Counted from the first letter of the stretch, positions 49,683 to 59,277 are shown. The stretch: 64,000 bases of DNA from Cupriavidus sp. P-10 (GCF_003402535.2 NZ_AP025171.1:2108001-2172000), one strand, 5' to 3'. Notes: generated by a model from the sequence alone, not told the origin. Translations and numbers: made by a program.

Positions 49683-51848
49683 CTATGCCGCGCTGCGGCG
49701 GTCCGGGCGAAGCGTGACCACCGCGTCGGCGGCAACCAGCCCCTGCGCGGTGACGATGAACGGATTGATTTCGAGCGTGTCCAGGCGCTCGCCCAGTTCC
49801 GCGGCCAGTTGCGATACCGTGGCCAGCACCTGCGCGGCGGCATCGAGGTCCACCACGGGATTGCCGCGATGCCCTTCGCACAAGGCGGCGGCACGGCTGT
49901 CGCGCAGCATCGCGCGCGCCTGGGCGCGTGACAGCGGCGCCAGCCCGCACGCGGTCTGGCGGAAGATCTCGACGGCGGTGCCGCCGATGCCCGCCAGCGC
50001 CACCAGCCCGAACACCGGGTCGCGCCGCACGCCGACCATCACCTCGCCCCAGCCGCGCACCATGCGCGCCACCAGCACGCCTTCGAACGGCACCGGCGCG
50101 CCGCCATCGGTACGTGCATGCGCCACCGCTTGCGCCATGCGGGCGAAGGCATCGCGCACCGCCTGCGCATCGGCGAGGTTGAGGGCCACGCCGCCGACAT
50201 CGCTCTTGTGCAGGATCTCGCGCGAGCACAGCTTCACCACCACCGGATAGCCAAGGCGCCCGGCAATGCGCACGGCCTCGTCGGCATCGTGTGCGAGGCC
50301 GTGCGGGGCCACCGGCACGCCGGCGTCGGCGAGCAGGCGCATGGCTTCGTATTCAGACAGCGCCGTGGCTTCGGGGGGCAGATTGCGCGGCAACGCAGCG
50401 CGCCGCGGCTCAGTCTCTGACGACGCACCCTGCGCGGCCTCCAGCGCCGCCGCATGCGCCAGCGTGGCGACGGCCTCGACCGCATGGCCCGGTTCGCGGA
50501 ACACCAGGCAGCCGCGTGCTTCCAGCCATGCGCGCTTGTCGTCGTCGACGATGCCGGCCAGCAACAGCGGTGCGCCATTCGCGTCTTCGCTCAACGCGCC
50601 GACGGTCTGCTGCAGCTCCGGCCACAGCCGCGGCGCATTGGCGCCACCGGCCAGGAAGGCCGCCACGCAGCCAAAGGCGCCGCTGCGCGCCACGCCCGCG
50701 ATGGCATCCATGAACACGCGCGGCTGCGCCACTACCTGCCCGGTCACGTCGATGGGATTGGCGGTGCTGGCGAACGGGATCGCGGTGCGCAGCGCCCCGG
50801 CCGCGTCGTCCGGCATTGGCGGCAGCGGCAAACCCAGCTGTTCGGCGCGGTCGGCCATCATGATGCCCACCCCGCCCGACACGGTGACGATCGCCAGCGG
50901 CGTGGCGGCACCGGCGCCGTCCCCTTCCGGGCGCTGCCAGGCCGCCGGCCGCCGGCCGCGGGACAGCACGTAGCCGAGCCGGAAGAATTCTTCCAGCGTA
51001 TGGGCCCGGTGCACGCCGTAGGCATTGAACACCGCCTGGTACACCGCGTCCTCGCCGGTCAGGCTGGCCGTGTGCGACTGCGCCGAGCGCGCGCCGGCCG
51101 CCGTGGTGCCGACCTTGGTCACCACCACCGGCTTGCCCGCCGCACGCGCCGCTGCCAGCGCCTGGCGCAGGCGCGCGCCGTCGCGGCAGCCTTCGATGTA
51201 GGCGAGGATCACGCGGGTGTTGGGGTCATTGGCCAGCCACTCGATCACGTCGGCCACCTGCAGCCCGGCCTCGTTGCCGGTGGTGACCCAGTGGCTCAGC
51301 CCCAGCCCCGCCTCGCGCGCCAGCGCATACGCATAGGCACCGAAGGCGCCGCTCTGGCTGACCAGCCCGACTTCTCCGACCGGCGGCACCCCGCCCAGCG
51401 GGATCGGCGAGAAGGTGGCGAACATGCGTTCGCGCAGGTTCATCGCACCCAGGCAGTTGGGGCCCAGCAGCGTCACACCGCCATCGCGCGCGCTGCGGGC
51501 CAGCATGTCCTGCATGCGCACGCCGCCCTCCCCGGCTTCCGCGAAGCCGGAAGTGAAGACTACCGCGGCGCGCGTGCCGTTGCCCGCAAGCTGCGCCATC
51601 ACGTCCTGGCTGGCGCTGGCCGGCACCGCCACGATCGCCAGGTCGACGGGTTCGCCGATCTCCGCCAGCGAGCCATAGGCGCGCAGGCCCTGCACTTCGG
51701 CAGCGGACGGGTTGACCGGATAAAGGCGTCCCGCGTAGCCCAGTTCGCGCAGCAGCCGGATCGGCATCCCGCCCACCTTGTCTGGCTGGGTGGAAGCACC
51801 GACCACCGCGATCGAACGCGGGTACAGCAGGGAATTCAGGTCAACCAT
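49683..51848 (-). CDS. NDP-forming acyl-CoA synthetase (ACD-type fusion)
   Basis: A 721-residue single-chain acyl-CoA synthetase of the ADP-forming/acetate-CoA-ligase type. A CoA-binding domain comes first (residues ~1-130; SIAVVGASTQPDKVGGMPIR, RLYPVNPSAAEVQGLRAYG), then a succinyl-CoA-ligase-like domain with the catalytic His region (VSQSGAFGAYAYALA, KVGTTAAGARSAQSHTASLTG). A C-terminal ATP-grasp domain from ~490 has ALSEYEAMRLLADAGVPVAP and LGYPVVVKLCSREILHKSDVGGVAL. It would activate the imported carboxylate with CoA and nucleotide triphosphate. It is the first gene of its operon, downstream of the IclR gene. Confidence 0.9.
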   Translation of the reverse strand: MVDLNSLLYPRSIAVVGASTQPDKVGGMPIRLLRELGYAGRLYPVNPSAAEVQGLRAYGSLAEIGEPVDLAIVAVPASASQDVMAQLAGNGTRAAVVFTSGFAEAGEGGVRMQDMLARSARDGGVTLLGPNCLGAMNLRERMFATFSPIPLGGVPPVGEVGLVSQSGAFGAYAYALAREAGLGLSHWVTTGNEAGLQVADVIEWLANDPNTRVILAYIEGCRDGARLRQALAAARAAGKPVVVTKVGTTAAGARSAQSHTASLTGEDAVYQAVFNAYGVHRAHTLEEFFRLGYVLSRGRRPAAWQRPEGDGAGAATPLAIVTVSGGVGIMMADRAEQLGLPLPPMPDDAAGALRTAIPFASTANPIDVTGQVVAQPRVFMDAIAGVARSGAFGCVAAFLAGGANAPRLWPELQQTVGALSEDANGAPLLLAGIVDDDKRAWLEARGCLVFREPGHAVEAVATLAHAAALEAAQGASSETEPRRAALPRNLPPEATALSEYEAMRLLADAGVPVAPHGLAHDADEAVRIAGRLGYPVVVKLCSREILHKSDVGGVALNLADAQAVRDAFARMAQAVAHARTDGGAPVPFEGVLVARMVRGWGEVMVGVRRDPVFGLVALAGIGGTAVEIFRQTACGLAPLSRAQARAMLRDSRAAALCEGHRGNPVVDLDAAAQVLATVSQLAAELGERLDTLEINPFIVTAQGLVAADAVVTLRPDRRSAA

Positions 51849-51900
51849 GTGGCAGTCTCCGGATCTTGTTTTCTGGATAGTTTCGGCCGGGCCTGGCCGG

Positions 51901-52707
51901 CTATTGCCGCAGGCCGGTGGCGGCCTCGATGGAACGGACCATCTCCATCAGCAGCGGCGCCACCTTCTTTTCCATCATTCCGCGCTTCACCTGCGAGCCG
52001 GGCACGGCGCAGTTGAACAGCAGCGGGCGGTTCAGGTACCGGATGCGCGAATAGACGCCCACGCCGTACACGCCGATGCCGGCATCGCCCTCGTTGAGCG
52101 CGAAGCCGCGCTTGGGGTAGTGCGCCACGTTGTGGCACAGCGTGTCGTAGAACGCCGCGTATTCCTCGGGCCGCTCCTCGCGGGCGGCCACCATCAGGCC
52201 TTCGAACTCCGCCTTCGACAAGGTGCACAGGTAAGCCCGGCCCATGGCCGTGCTCAGCACCGAGCGCACGGCGCCCGTTCCCGGCCGCGCCGGGGTGCCC
52301 TCGTTGTGGGTGCAGGACTGCAGGTAGGTCACGTCGAGCCGGTGCGCCACGCCCATCGACGCAGCGCCCTCGATACGGTCCGCCAGTGCCTGCATCAGCG
52401 GCCGGGCCACGTGGCGCACCTGCAGCCCGGCCAGGTACGGGTAGCCGAGCGCCAGCACCTGGGCGCTGACGAAGTACTTGTCGAGCTTGGGATCCCAGTC
52501 GAGGTAGCCCAGCTCGAACAGCGTGCGGCAGATGCGCGAGACGGTCGCGCGCGGCAGCTGCAGCCGCTGCGCCAGCTCGCCGTTGCCGAGCGGGCGCGGC
52601 TCGTCGATAAAGCAGCGCAGCAGCGCGAAGCCCTTGGCCAGCAGGCCGCCGAAGGACGGGTCCTCGCGGCGGCGTTCGGCGATGAATTGTTCGACTGGCA
52701 GGTTCAT
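51901..52707 (-). CDS. IclR-family transcriptional regulator
   Basis: A 268-residue regulator starting at ATG 52707 with GAGGAAAA upstream. The winged helix is at ~20-80 (GLLAKGFALLRCFIDEPRPL, GELAQRLQLPRATVSRICRT). The effector domain ends with GVGVYSRIRYLNRPLLFNCA and KRGMMEKKVAPLLMEMVRSI. It precedes the synthetase operon on the same strand and is divergent from a Bug-LysR pair. A perfect palindrome (52769-52787) in the divergent gap is its likely operator. Aromatic-acid pathways are often controlled by IclR proteins of this type (PcaR/PobR). Confidence 0.88.
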   Translation of the reverse strand: MNLPVEQFIAERRREDPSFGGLLAKGFALLRCFIDEPRPLGNGELAQRLQLPRATVSRICRTLFELGYLDWDPKLDKYFVSAQVLALGYPYLAGLQVRHVARPLMQALADRIEGAASMGVAHRLDVTYLQSCTHNEGTPARPGTGAVRSVLSTAMGRAYLCTLSKAEFEGLMVAAREERPEEYAAFYDTLCHNVAHYPKRGFALNEGDAGIGVYGVGVYSRIRYLNRPLLFNCAVPGSQVKRGMMEKKVAPLLMEMVRSIEAATGLRQ

Positions 52708-52768
52708 GGCGTTTTTCCTCTTTACCCAGTCTGGACAGCGCGCCATCCAGTGTCAAAAGGCGGAATCA

Positions 52769-52787
52769 ATTTCCAAATATTGGAAAT
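52769..52787. promoter_or_regulatory. IclR-type palindromic operator candidate
   Basis: The perfect inverted repeat ATTTCCAA-ATA-TTGGAAAT lies in the divergent gap between the IclR gene (start 52707) and the Bug gene (start 52871). The TGGAA/TTCCA core is the usual recognition pattern of IclR proteins. Its location fits autoregulation and control of the divergent Bug gene. Confidence 0.65.
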
Positions 52788-52870
52788 ATAGGCCATCGTG
52801 TTGACCCTCACGGCGCACCGCCCATAAGGTTCTCCGGCATCGGGCACAGATTCGAAAAGGAGACAAGGAC

Positions 52871-53869
52871 ATGAAGAACCGCACCCTGGCCCGCCGGCGG
52901 CGTGCCTTGCTGATCACAGCCGCGGCGCTGAGCCTGTTGCCGTTTGGCGCAAGCGCCGATGATGCTTACCCAGCCAGGCCCGTGCGCCTGGTGGTGGCGT
53001 ACCCCGCAGGCGGCCTGACCGACACGCTGGCTCGCGCGCTGGCGGAAGGTCTCGGCAAGCGGCTGGGCCAGACCATCGTGGTCGAGAACAAGGGCGGCGC
53101 GGGCGGCATCATCGGCACCGACCAGGCAGCCAAGGCGGCGCCCGACGGCTACACCCTGCTGCTGACCATCCCCGGCCCGGTCACCTCGAACCTGGCGCTG
53201 TACAAGAAGCTTCCCTACGATCCGCGCACCGACCTGCGCCCGATTTCGGACATCGCCACCGCGCGCACCGTGCTGGCGGTCAACGCCGGCGTGCCGGTCA
53301 AGACCGTTGCCGAACTGATCGACTACGCGAAGAAGGAACCCGGCAAGCTGCGCATGGGCTCGTGGGGACCGGGCACCCAGCCGCATACCATCCAGACCTA
53401 CATGGGCAAGAAGTATGGCGTCGACATCCTGCACGTGCCGTACCGCGGCGAAGGACCGATGGTGACGGACCTGCTGGCCGGCCAGGTCAATGTGACCGTC
53501 GGCTCGGTCACCGCGCTGCAGCAACACTTCGCCGGCGGCAAGCTGCGGCCGATCGCGGTGACCGGACCGCGCCGCGCCAGGTCGCTGCCCGACGTGCCCA
53601 CCTTTGCCGAGGCGGGCTTTCCCGATGACGCCTACCGGCTGACCGGGCCGATCACGCTGATGGCCCCGGCCAGGACGCCCCAGCCCATCATCGACCGCCT
53701 CGGCCGCGAGGCCAGCGCGCTGGTGAAAAGCCCGGCCTTCGCCAGGCGCGTCGAGGACATGGGCGCCGAGCCCATCGGCAACACCCCGTCGGAGGCAGCC
53801 AGCGCCTACACAGCCTACCTGCCGGTGGTGCTGAAGCTGACCGCCGACACCGGGGTCACGCTGGACTGA
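52871..53869 (+). CDS. Bug/TctC-family periplasmic solute receptor
   Basis: A 332-residue Bug receptor with AAGGAGA upstream of ATG 52871. The signal peptide (RRRRALLITAAALSLLPFGA, ending SADDA) precedes YPARPVRLVVAYPAGGLTDT, VENKGGAGGIIGTDQAA, DGYTLLLTIPGPVTSNLAL and HVPYRGEGPMVTDLLAGQV. It is divergent from the IclR gene and 22 bp ahead of a LysR gene in the same direction. Confidence 0.92.
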   Translation: MKNRTLARRRRALLITAAALSLLPFGASADDAYPARPVRLVVAYPAGGLTDTLARALAEGLGKRLGQTIVVENKGGAGGIIGTDQAAKAAPDGYTLLLTIPGPVTSNLALYKKLPYDPRTDLRPISDIATARTVLAVNAGVPVKTVAELIDYAKKEPGKLRMGSWGPGTQPHTIQTYMGKKYGVDILHVPYRGEGPMVTDLLAGQVNVTVGSVTALQQHFAGGKLRPIAVTGPRRARSLPDVPTFAEAGFPDDAYRLTGPITLMAPARTPQPIIDRLGREASALVKSPAFARRVEDMGAEPIGNTPSEAASAYTAYLPVVLKLTADTGVTLD

Positions 53870-53891
53870 CGCCCCGACCGGAGCTCCTGCC

Positions 53892-54890
53892 ATGCGCCTC
53901 AGCCAGATCCAGGACTTCATCGCGGTGGCGGAAGGCGGCAGCATCCGCGCCGCGGCCAGGACGCGCGACGTGTCGGCGCCCGCGCTGACCAAGAGCATCC
54001 GGCAACTCGAGGACGAGCTGCATGTGCCGCTGCTCACGCGCACCACGCGCGGCGTCGTGCTATCGAGCTACGGCGAGGCTTTCCTGCGCCGCGCGCGCCT
54101 GATCGCGGCCGAGGCCCGCAGGGCAACCGAGGAGATGACGCAGATGCTGGGCGCGCGCACCGGCACGGTCCGCCTCGGCGTCACCGGCGGACCGGCCCAC
54201 CTGCTCGTGCCCGCGGCACTGAACCGCTTCCGGCGACAACACCCAGAGGTGCAGGTCTGCATCGACAGCGGCCGGTACGCGGTGCACCTGCAGGATTTGC
54301 GCGCGGGCCTGATCGACATGGCGGTGAGCCCGGTGCCAGACGAAGGCATCGACAACGACTTTATCTGCGAGCCGCTCTACAACAACGACTCGGTGGTGGT
54401 GGCGCACCAGGAACATCCGCTGCGCCATGCGCGCTCGCTGCGCGAGCTGGTGGGATCGGAGTGGATCCTGACGACCACCCGCATGCACGGCCCCGGCGCG
54501 GCCATCATGGATGCCTTCCGGGCACGGGCCCTGCCGTTGCCGCGCGTAGCCGTGCGCTGCGACACCTTCGGCATGATCCAGTCGCTGCTGCAGGACCGCA
54601 AGCTGCTCTGCATGGTGGCGCGCCAGCTGATGCAAGGCCGCGCGTCGGTGTCGACCGGGCTGGCCGTCCTGCCGATCGAGGACGTCCTGCCCAGCCACAC
54701 CGTGTGCCTGATCTACCGCGCCGATTCGCCGATGCCCCCGGTCGTCGCCAGCTTTGCCGCGCAGCTCAGGCGCGAGGCGCACTACCTGATCAACATGCCC
54801 GACAGTCCGCTGCGGCGTCCCCTCCCCCAGCCTCCTTCGCCATGCCAGGCGCCGCAGGGAAGTGACCGTATCAGTACTCCGGCATCCTGA
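53892..54890 (+). CDS. LysR-family regulator
   Basis: A 332-residue LysR regulator starting at ATG 53892 with GGAGCTCC upstream. The winged helix is at 1-65 (LSQIQDFIAVAEGGSIRAAA, SAPALTKSIRQLEDELHVPL). The effector domain begins TGTVRLGVTGGPAHLLVPAA and includes DMAVSPVPDEGIDNDFICEP. A proline-rich tail of ~30 residues (RRPLPQPPSPCQAPQG) is unusual. It is co-transcribed with the Bug gene, so it may sense the same ligand. Confidence 0.9.
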   Translation: MRLSQIQDFIAVAEGGSIRAAARTRDVSAPALTKSIRQLEDELHVPLLTRTTRGVVLSSYGEAFLRRARLIAAEARRATEEMTQMLGARTGTVRLGVTGGPAHLLVPAALNRFRRQHPEVQVCIDSGRYAVHLQDLRAGLIDMAVSPVPDEGIDNDFICEPLYNNDSVVVAHQEHPLRHARSLRELVGSEWILTTTRMHGPGAAIMDAFRARALPLPRVAVRCDTFGMIQSLLQDRKLLCMVARQLMQGRASVSTGLAVLPIEDVLPSHTVCLIYRADSPMPPVVASFAAQLRREAHYLINMPDSPLRRPLPQPPSPCQAPQGSDRISTPAS

Positions 54891-55028
54891 ACCGTCCCCC
54901 CATTCGCAAACGGTTGGCGAACTGCACGCGATTAACACCAGCAGTGACTCTTTTTTCACCCGGCCAACCTGGGGGGCCGCGGGCACTACAATGCTGCAAA
55001 AAATGCAACGGCAGCGCCCGCGTGTTCC

Positions 55029-56570
55029 ATGATCGACTTTGCAAGACAACGCTTGCCTGTACGCCTGAATCCCGCCGGGATGATCGTTGCGGTGACCATC
55101 GCACTCGCCTGCGCCATCGCCGGACTGGGCGCCGCGGCGCTTGCGCAGATGCGCAGCGACGCCCTCGCCAGCGCCAGCGAAGCCTCGGCCAACCTGGCGC
55201 TGACGCTGGAGCGCAGCATCTCGCGCAACCTGCATATCTACGAGTTCGCCATTGCCGGGGTTGCCGATGCCATCCGTGCCCCCGAGGTGATGCAGCTGCC
55301 CACGGCATTGCGCCAGCGCGTGCTGTTCGACCGGTCGCTTAATGCCGAGGACATGGGTTCGCTGCTGGTGGCCGACGCCAGCGGCAACCTCGTGCTCGAT
55401 TCGCACAAGTGGCCACCCCGCGCCGTCAACGTTGCGGACCGGGACTATTTCCAGGCCCACGCACACGACGCCAACGCCGGCACCTTCCTCAGCCAGCCGT
55501 TCCAGCCCCGGATCACGACGGAGAACAAATCCATCGGCCTGAGCCGCCGGGTGCCGGCGCCGGATGGCAGCTTCGGCGGCATCGTCGTCGGCACCCTGCG
55601 CATCAATTATTTCCGCAAGCTGTTCAACGGCGTCAGTCTCGGCTCCGGCGGCACGCTGACACTGCTGCGCACCGACGGGACCATCATCATGCGCCGCCCG
55701 TACGAAGATTCGTCGATCGGACGCAATATTTCGGGAAGCTCTTCCTTCACGCCACTGCTGCGCGGCACCGAAGGCAGCTTTATCGGCGTCGCGGCGGTCG
55801 ACGGCGTGCAGCGGCTGTACAGCTACCGGCGCCTGCCCGGCTTCCCGCTCATGGTGGTGGTCGGACTCTCGGTCCGCGACGTGCTGGCGCCCTGGTACAA
55901 GCGCGCCTGGTGGTTTGCCGGGCTGATCGCCGTGGTCGATGCGCTGCTCGTGGGACTGGCGGTGCTGCTGTCGCGCCAGTGGCGCCGCCGCCTTGCCATG
56001 GAAGCGCACCTGCGCCTGATGGTGAATACCGATGGCCTGACCGGCCTGGGCAGCCGGCGCGCACTGGATGACGCTGCCGACAAGGAATGGCGGCGCTCAC
56101 GGCGCGACGGCCTGCCGCTGTCGCTGCTGATGGTCGATGTCGACCACTTCAAGCAGTTCAACGACCGCTACGGCCATCTTGCCGGCGACGATGCGCTGGC
56201 CGCGGTCGGCGACTGCATCCAGAGACATATCCGCCGGCCGGGCGACTATGCCGGCCGCTATGGCGGCGAGGAATTCGCAATCCTGCTGCCCGGCACGCCT
56301 GCCGCGGGCGCCGCAAGGGTCGCCGAGGCCATCCGCCATGCGGTGCAGGCGCTGGAACTGCCGAACGCGGCCAGCCCGCTCGGCGCGGTGACGGTCAGCA
56401 TCGGCATTGCCACCAGCTCGGCCCGCGAGGGGGATGGCCCTGCGTTCGCGGACCTGCGCGCCTTCCTGCATGGTGGCGACCAGGCGCTCTACCTGGCCAA
56501 GCGCGACGGCCGCAACCGTGTGGTGGTGTTCGGCGAGACGGGCGAGACCGCGCCGACGTTGTCCGTCTGA
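55029..56570 (+). CDS. Membrane diguanylate cyclase with periplasmic sensor
   Basis: A 513-residue c-di-GMP synthase. A membrane helix (MIVAVTIALACAIAGLGAAAL ~18-38) leads to a periplasmic PDC/dCache-type sensor (~40-290; RDYFQAHAHDANAGTFLSQP, FGGIVVGTLRINYFRKLF). A second membrane helix (WWFAGLIAVVDALLVGLAVL ~294-313) is followed by the cytoplasmic GGDEF domain from ~330. The active site is GGEEF at 412-416, with the inhibitory RxxD site (RPGD, 403-406) five residues before it, so both catalysis and feedback control should work. It stands alone and has its own promoter region. Confidence 0.93.
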   Translation: MIDFARQRLPVRLNPAGMIVAVTIALACAIAGLGAAALAQMRSDALASASEASANLALTLERSISRNLHIYEFAIAGVADAIRAPEVMQLPTALRQRVLFDRSLNAEDMGSLLVADASGNLVLDSHKWPPRAVNVADRDYFQAHAHDANAGTFLSQPFQPRITTENKSIGLSRRVPAPDGSFGGIVVGTLRINYFRKLFNGVSLGSGGTLTLLRTDGTIIMRRPYEDSSIGRNISGSSSFTPLLRGTEGSFIGVAAVDGVQRLYSYRRLPGFPLMVVVGLSVRDVLAPWYKRAWWFAGLIAVVDALLVGLAVLLSRQWRRRLAMEAHLRLMVNTDGLTGLGSRRALDDAADKEWRRSRRDGLPLSLLMVDVDHFKQFNDRYGHLAGDDALAAVGDCIQRHIRRPGDYAGRYGGEEFAILLPGTPAAGAARVAEAIRHAVQALELPNAASPLGAVTVSIGIATSSAREGDGPAFADLRAFLHGGDQALYLAKRDGRNRVVVFGETGETAPTLSV

Positions 56571-56599
56571 GGCGGCGACGGCGTTTGCAATGCAGCGCC

Positions 56600-57868
56600 T
56601 CAGCGAGTCCGGTGCAGACAGGCTTCGACGTAGCTCACGCCGAACTTGATCAGGTCGCGGGTATCGCCCGAGTGGTGGCCCGCCTCGGCGGACACCACCA
56701 GCGCCTGCGCCAGTTCGCGCAGGCGGTTTCGCAATGCCTGCTTGTCCGAACCCGCTGCGCTCCTGAAGTGAATGAAGGCCTTCTCCCCCGCATCCGCGAT
56801 AGCGACCGCCGTTGCCTGCCCTTGCTCTCCCGCCTTGACGGCAGCCTTCACGATCTCGTCGACGTACAGCGCCACGATGGGCGTCACGCCGTCGTCGCCG
56901 GCCTTCACCGGATGGCGCGTCGCCTCGCCCCGGGCATGCTCGTCCACGACCACCTGCGCCCGCCCGCGTATCGGCGCGGTCGGCGGCGCAGGCTGGCCGC
57001 TGTGCCGCAGCGAGCCGAAGCGCTGGGCAAAATGCCAGGTAAATTCGGCACCCAGCAGGAAAATCTGCGCGGCGTAGTACACCCATAACAGCAACACCAC
57101 CAGCGACCCGGCGGCGCCATAGCCGCTGGCCACACCGCTCTTGCCGATGTACAGGCCGATCAGGAACTTGCCCAGCGTGAACAGCAGCGCCGTGACGACG
57201 GCGCCAAGCCAGACGTCGAACCAGCGGATCTTGGTGCGCGGCATGATCTTGTAGATCATGGCGAACACCACGGTCGTCAGCACCAGGCTGATAGCGGTGT
57301 CCAGCGCGTGCCCGAACGCCTCGTCGATCCCCAGCAGCGGCCCCCACTCACGCCCCATCGCCGAAATGCCGGCACTGAGCAGCAGCGAGACGACCAGCAG
57401 GAAGCCGATGCCCAGGATCATGCCGAACGACAGCAACCGCGCGCGCAGCAGCGAAAACAGCCCCGAGCTCTTCTGGCGCTCCGGCACGCGCCAGATGCGG
57501 TCGAGCGCCGACTGCAGCTCGGCGAACACCGTGGTGGCACCCACCAGCAATGCCACCACGCCAAGGACGGCGGTAATCGTGCTGGCGGCGGGTTCGCTGA
57601 CCGCGATCAGCATCTCTTCGACCACCTCGGCCCCTTCGGCGCCGATCAGCCCGTTCAACTCGCCGACGACCTCGCCGCGCGCCGCTTCCGCGCCGAATAT
57701 CACGCCCGCCACGGTGATGACGATCATCAGCAACGGGGCAATCGAGAAGACGGTGTAGTACGCCAGCGCCGCGCCCATGCTCGGGGCATAGTCGTCGATC
57801 CAGGAGTTGATGCTCTCCCGGACCAGCTCGAAGGCGGCACGCGGCGACACGGGGCCAAGGGATAGCAT
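56600..57868 (-). CDS. YihY/BrkB-family inner membrane protein
   Basis: A 422-residue membrane protein starting at ATG 57868 (MLSLGPVSPRAAFELV) with AGGAG five bases upstream. The family core is six helices (APSMGAALAYYTVFSIAPLL, AVLGVVALLVGATTVFAELQ, then ALDRIWRVPERQKSSGLFS, and GYGAAGSLVVLLLWVYYAAQ, IFLLGAEFTWHFA). The C-terminal ~130 residues are a cytoplasmic extension, rich in charged residues, that most relatives lack. The molecular function is not settled; the older label ribonuclease BN is no longer held for this family. Confidence 0.88.
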   Translation of the reverse strand: MLSLGPVSPRAAFELVRESINSWIDDYAPSMGAALAYYTVFSIAPLLMIVITVAGVIFGAEAARGEVVGELNGLIGAEGAEVVEEMLIAVSEPAASTITAVLGVVALLVGATTVFAELQSALDRIWRVPERQKSSGLFSLLRARLLSFGMILGIGFLLVVSLLLSAGISAMGREWGPLLGIDEAFGHALDTAISLVLTTVVFAMIYKIMPRTKIRWFDVWLGAVVTALLFTLGKFLIGLYIGKSGVASGYGAAGSLVVLLLWVYYAAQIFLLGAEFTWHFAQRFGSLRHSGQPAPPTAPIRGRAQVVVDEHARGEATRHPVKAGDDGVTPIVALYVDEIVKAAVKAGEQGQATAVAIADAGEKAFIHFRSAAGSDKQALRNRLRELAQALVVSAEAGHHSGDTRDLIKFGVSYVEACLHRTR

Positions 57869-58163
57869 GCGAGCTCCTGTCGCAGGGTGTCCTGCTTGGC
57901 AACAGCAAGACCCATTCCAGAGCCATGGCGGCGGCAATGCCGTGTCCGGCGGCCCTGCGTGGCGTGCGAACCCTGCAATGGGGTGCTGCCACATTTACCA
58001 GGCTTTGCCGTGCCTTCAGAGGTAGATGTATCCTCCGCTGCCCGCTTCGACTGGTTCTAGGGTGATTTACGCGCCCCTCATGCAGGCAAACCTCGAACGG
58101 CAAAGCGGAAGGTCCTGGCTGGCGGCCGAACGTGGACGAGACGCGTCCTCACACCGTGGCCTG
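57869..58163. other. Intergenic region between the yihY-like and lacI-like genes
   Basis: This 295-bp gap holds the promoter of the YihY-type gene and the 3' end region of the LacI-type gene. I see no gene, clear palindrome or terminator in it. Confidence 0.35.
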
Positions 58164-59198
58164 CTATGGCCGATCGGGTGGCGCCGCGGTGGAGCCGCGC
58201 ACGATCAGCTGCGGCGTGAGCTGCACGGTGACCGCATCCGATCCCGGCTTGTCGATCTGCCGGAGCAGCAGCCGTGCTGCCTCCTCGCCCATTTCGTGGA
58301 CGGCGATGCGCACCGTGGTCAGCGGCGGGGTCAGCGCATCGGCGAACGGCATGTCGTTGTGGCCCACCACCGAGATGTCGGCAGGGCAATCCAGGCCGCG
58401 TTCGCGCAGCAGGTCATAGCAGCCCATCGCCACCAGGTCGTTGCCGGCGGCGATGGCGGTGACCGCCGGAAAGGCTTCCAGCAGTTGCGCGCACGCCAGC
58501 TTGCCGGCCTCGCGCGAATAGCTGGCGGCCTCGATCACATGCCAGGCGTCGCGGCGCAGGCGGTGCCGCTTGACCGCCTGGATGAAGCCCTCGCGCCGCA
58601 GGAAGCCGGTGGACAGCGAGGCCGGACCGGCGATATGGCCGATATGGCGATGGCCCAGGCCGGCCAGGTGGTCGACCGTCAGCCGCATCGCCAGCAGGTT
58701 GTCGCTGACCACGCACGAGACCCGTCCCGTCTCTTCGCCGCGGTTGACCGTGACGACCGGGATATGCTGCCGGATGCAGTAATCCAGGACCGCGTCTTCG
58801 CGCTCCGCCGTCGCCAGCACCAGCCCTTCGACCTGCCGGCCGATCATCTGGTCGATGATGAAGCGCTGCCGGCTCTTGTCGGTGCCGGCGTTGACGACGA
58901 TGGGCACGTAGCCCTGCTGCGCCAGCACCGACTCGATCCCCGCCAGGATCGGCGGAAACACCGGGTTGGCGATATCGGGCAGCACCACGCCCACCAGCCC
59001 GGAGCGCTGCGTGCGCAGACCCGCGGCGATACGGTTGGGGCGGAAGCCGCGCGCCTCGGCCACCTCCAGGATGCGCGCCGCCACGTCCTGCGCCACCAGA
59101 TGCCGCGTGGCCGGGTTCATGACCCGCGAGACCGTCGAGTAATGCACGTCGATCTCGGCGGCCAGGTCTTTCAGGGTAAGGCGCTTGCGCTCTGGCAT
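58164..59198 (-). CDS. LacI-family transcriptional regulator
   Basis: A 344-residue regulator starting at ATG 59198. The N-terminal HTH is typical (LTLKDLAAEIDVHYSTVSRV, MNPATRHLVAQDVAARILEV) with the hinge segment GFRPNRIAAGLRTQRSG. The periplasmic-binding-protein-like effector domain has VGVVLPDIANPVFPPILAGI, VNAGTDKSRQRFIID and the C-terminal PPLTTVRIAVHEMGEEAARL. It is the last gene after the Bug gene, on the same strand as the 59348-64000 operon and likely its repressor. Confidence 0.92.
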   Translation of the reverse strand: MPERKRLTLKDLAAEIDVHYSTVSRVMNPATRHLVAQDVAARILEVAEARGFRPNRIAAGLRTQRSGLVGVVLPDIANPVFPPILAGIESVLAQQGYVPIVVNAGTDKSRQRFIIDQMIGRQVEGLVLATAEREDAVLDYCIRQHIPVVTVNRGEETGRVSCVVSDNLLAMRLTVDHLAGLGHRHIGHIAGPASLSTGFLRREGFIQAVKRHRLRRDAWHVIEAASYSREAGKLACAQLLEAFPAVTAIAAGNDLVAMGCYDLLRERGLDCPADISVVGHNDMPFADALTPPLTTVRIAVHEMGEEAARLLLRQIDKPGSDAVTVQLTPQLIVRGSTAAPPDRP

Positions 59199-59277
59199 GA
59201 CGGCGGGTAGTGGGGCGGCGGCCCGGGAATGGGGGATGCGACATTTTAAGGTGCATTGCCCCTGGAGTTCCCGTTCT

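Noticed and set aside
54060..56009. Minus-strand open frame of 649 codons opposite LysR and the diguanylate cyclase
   Set aside because: It is antisense to two well-supported genes.
56600..57868. Ribonuclease BN annotation
   Set aside because: The name was historically attached to this membrane family, but it has no nuclease motif.
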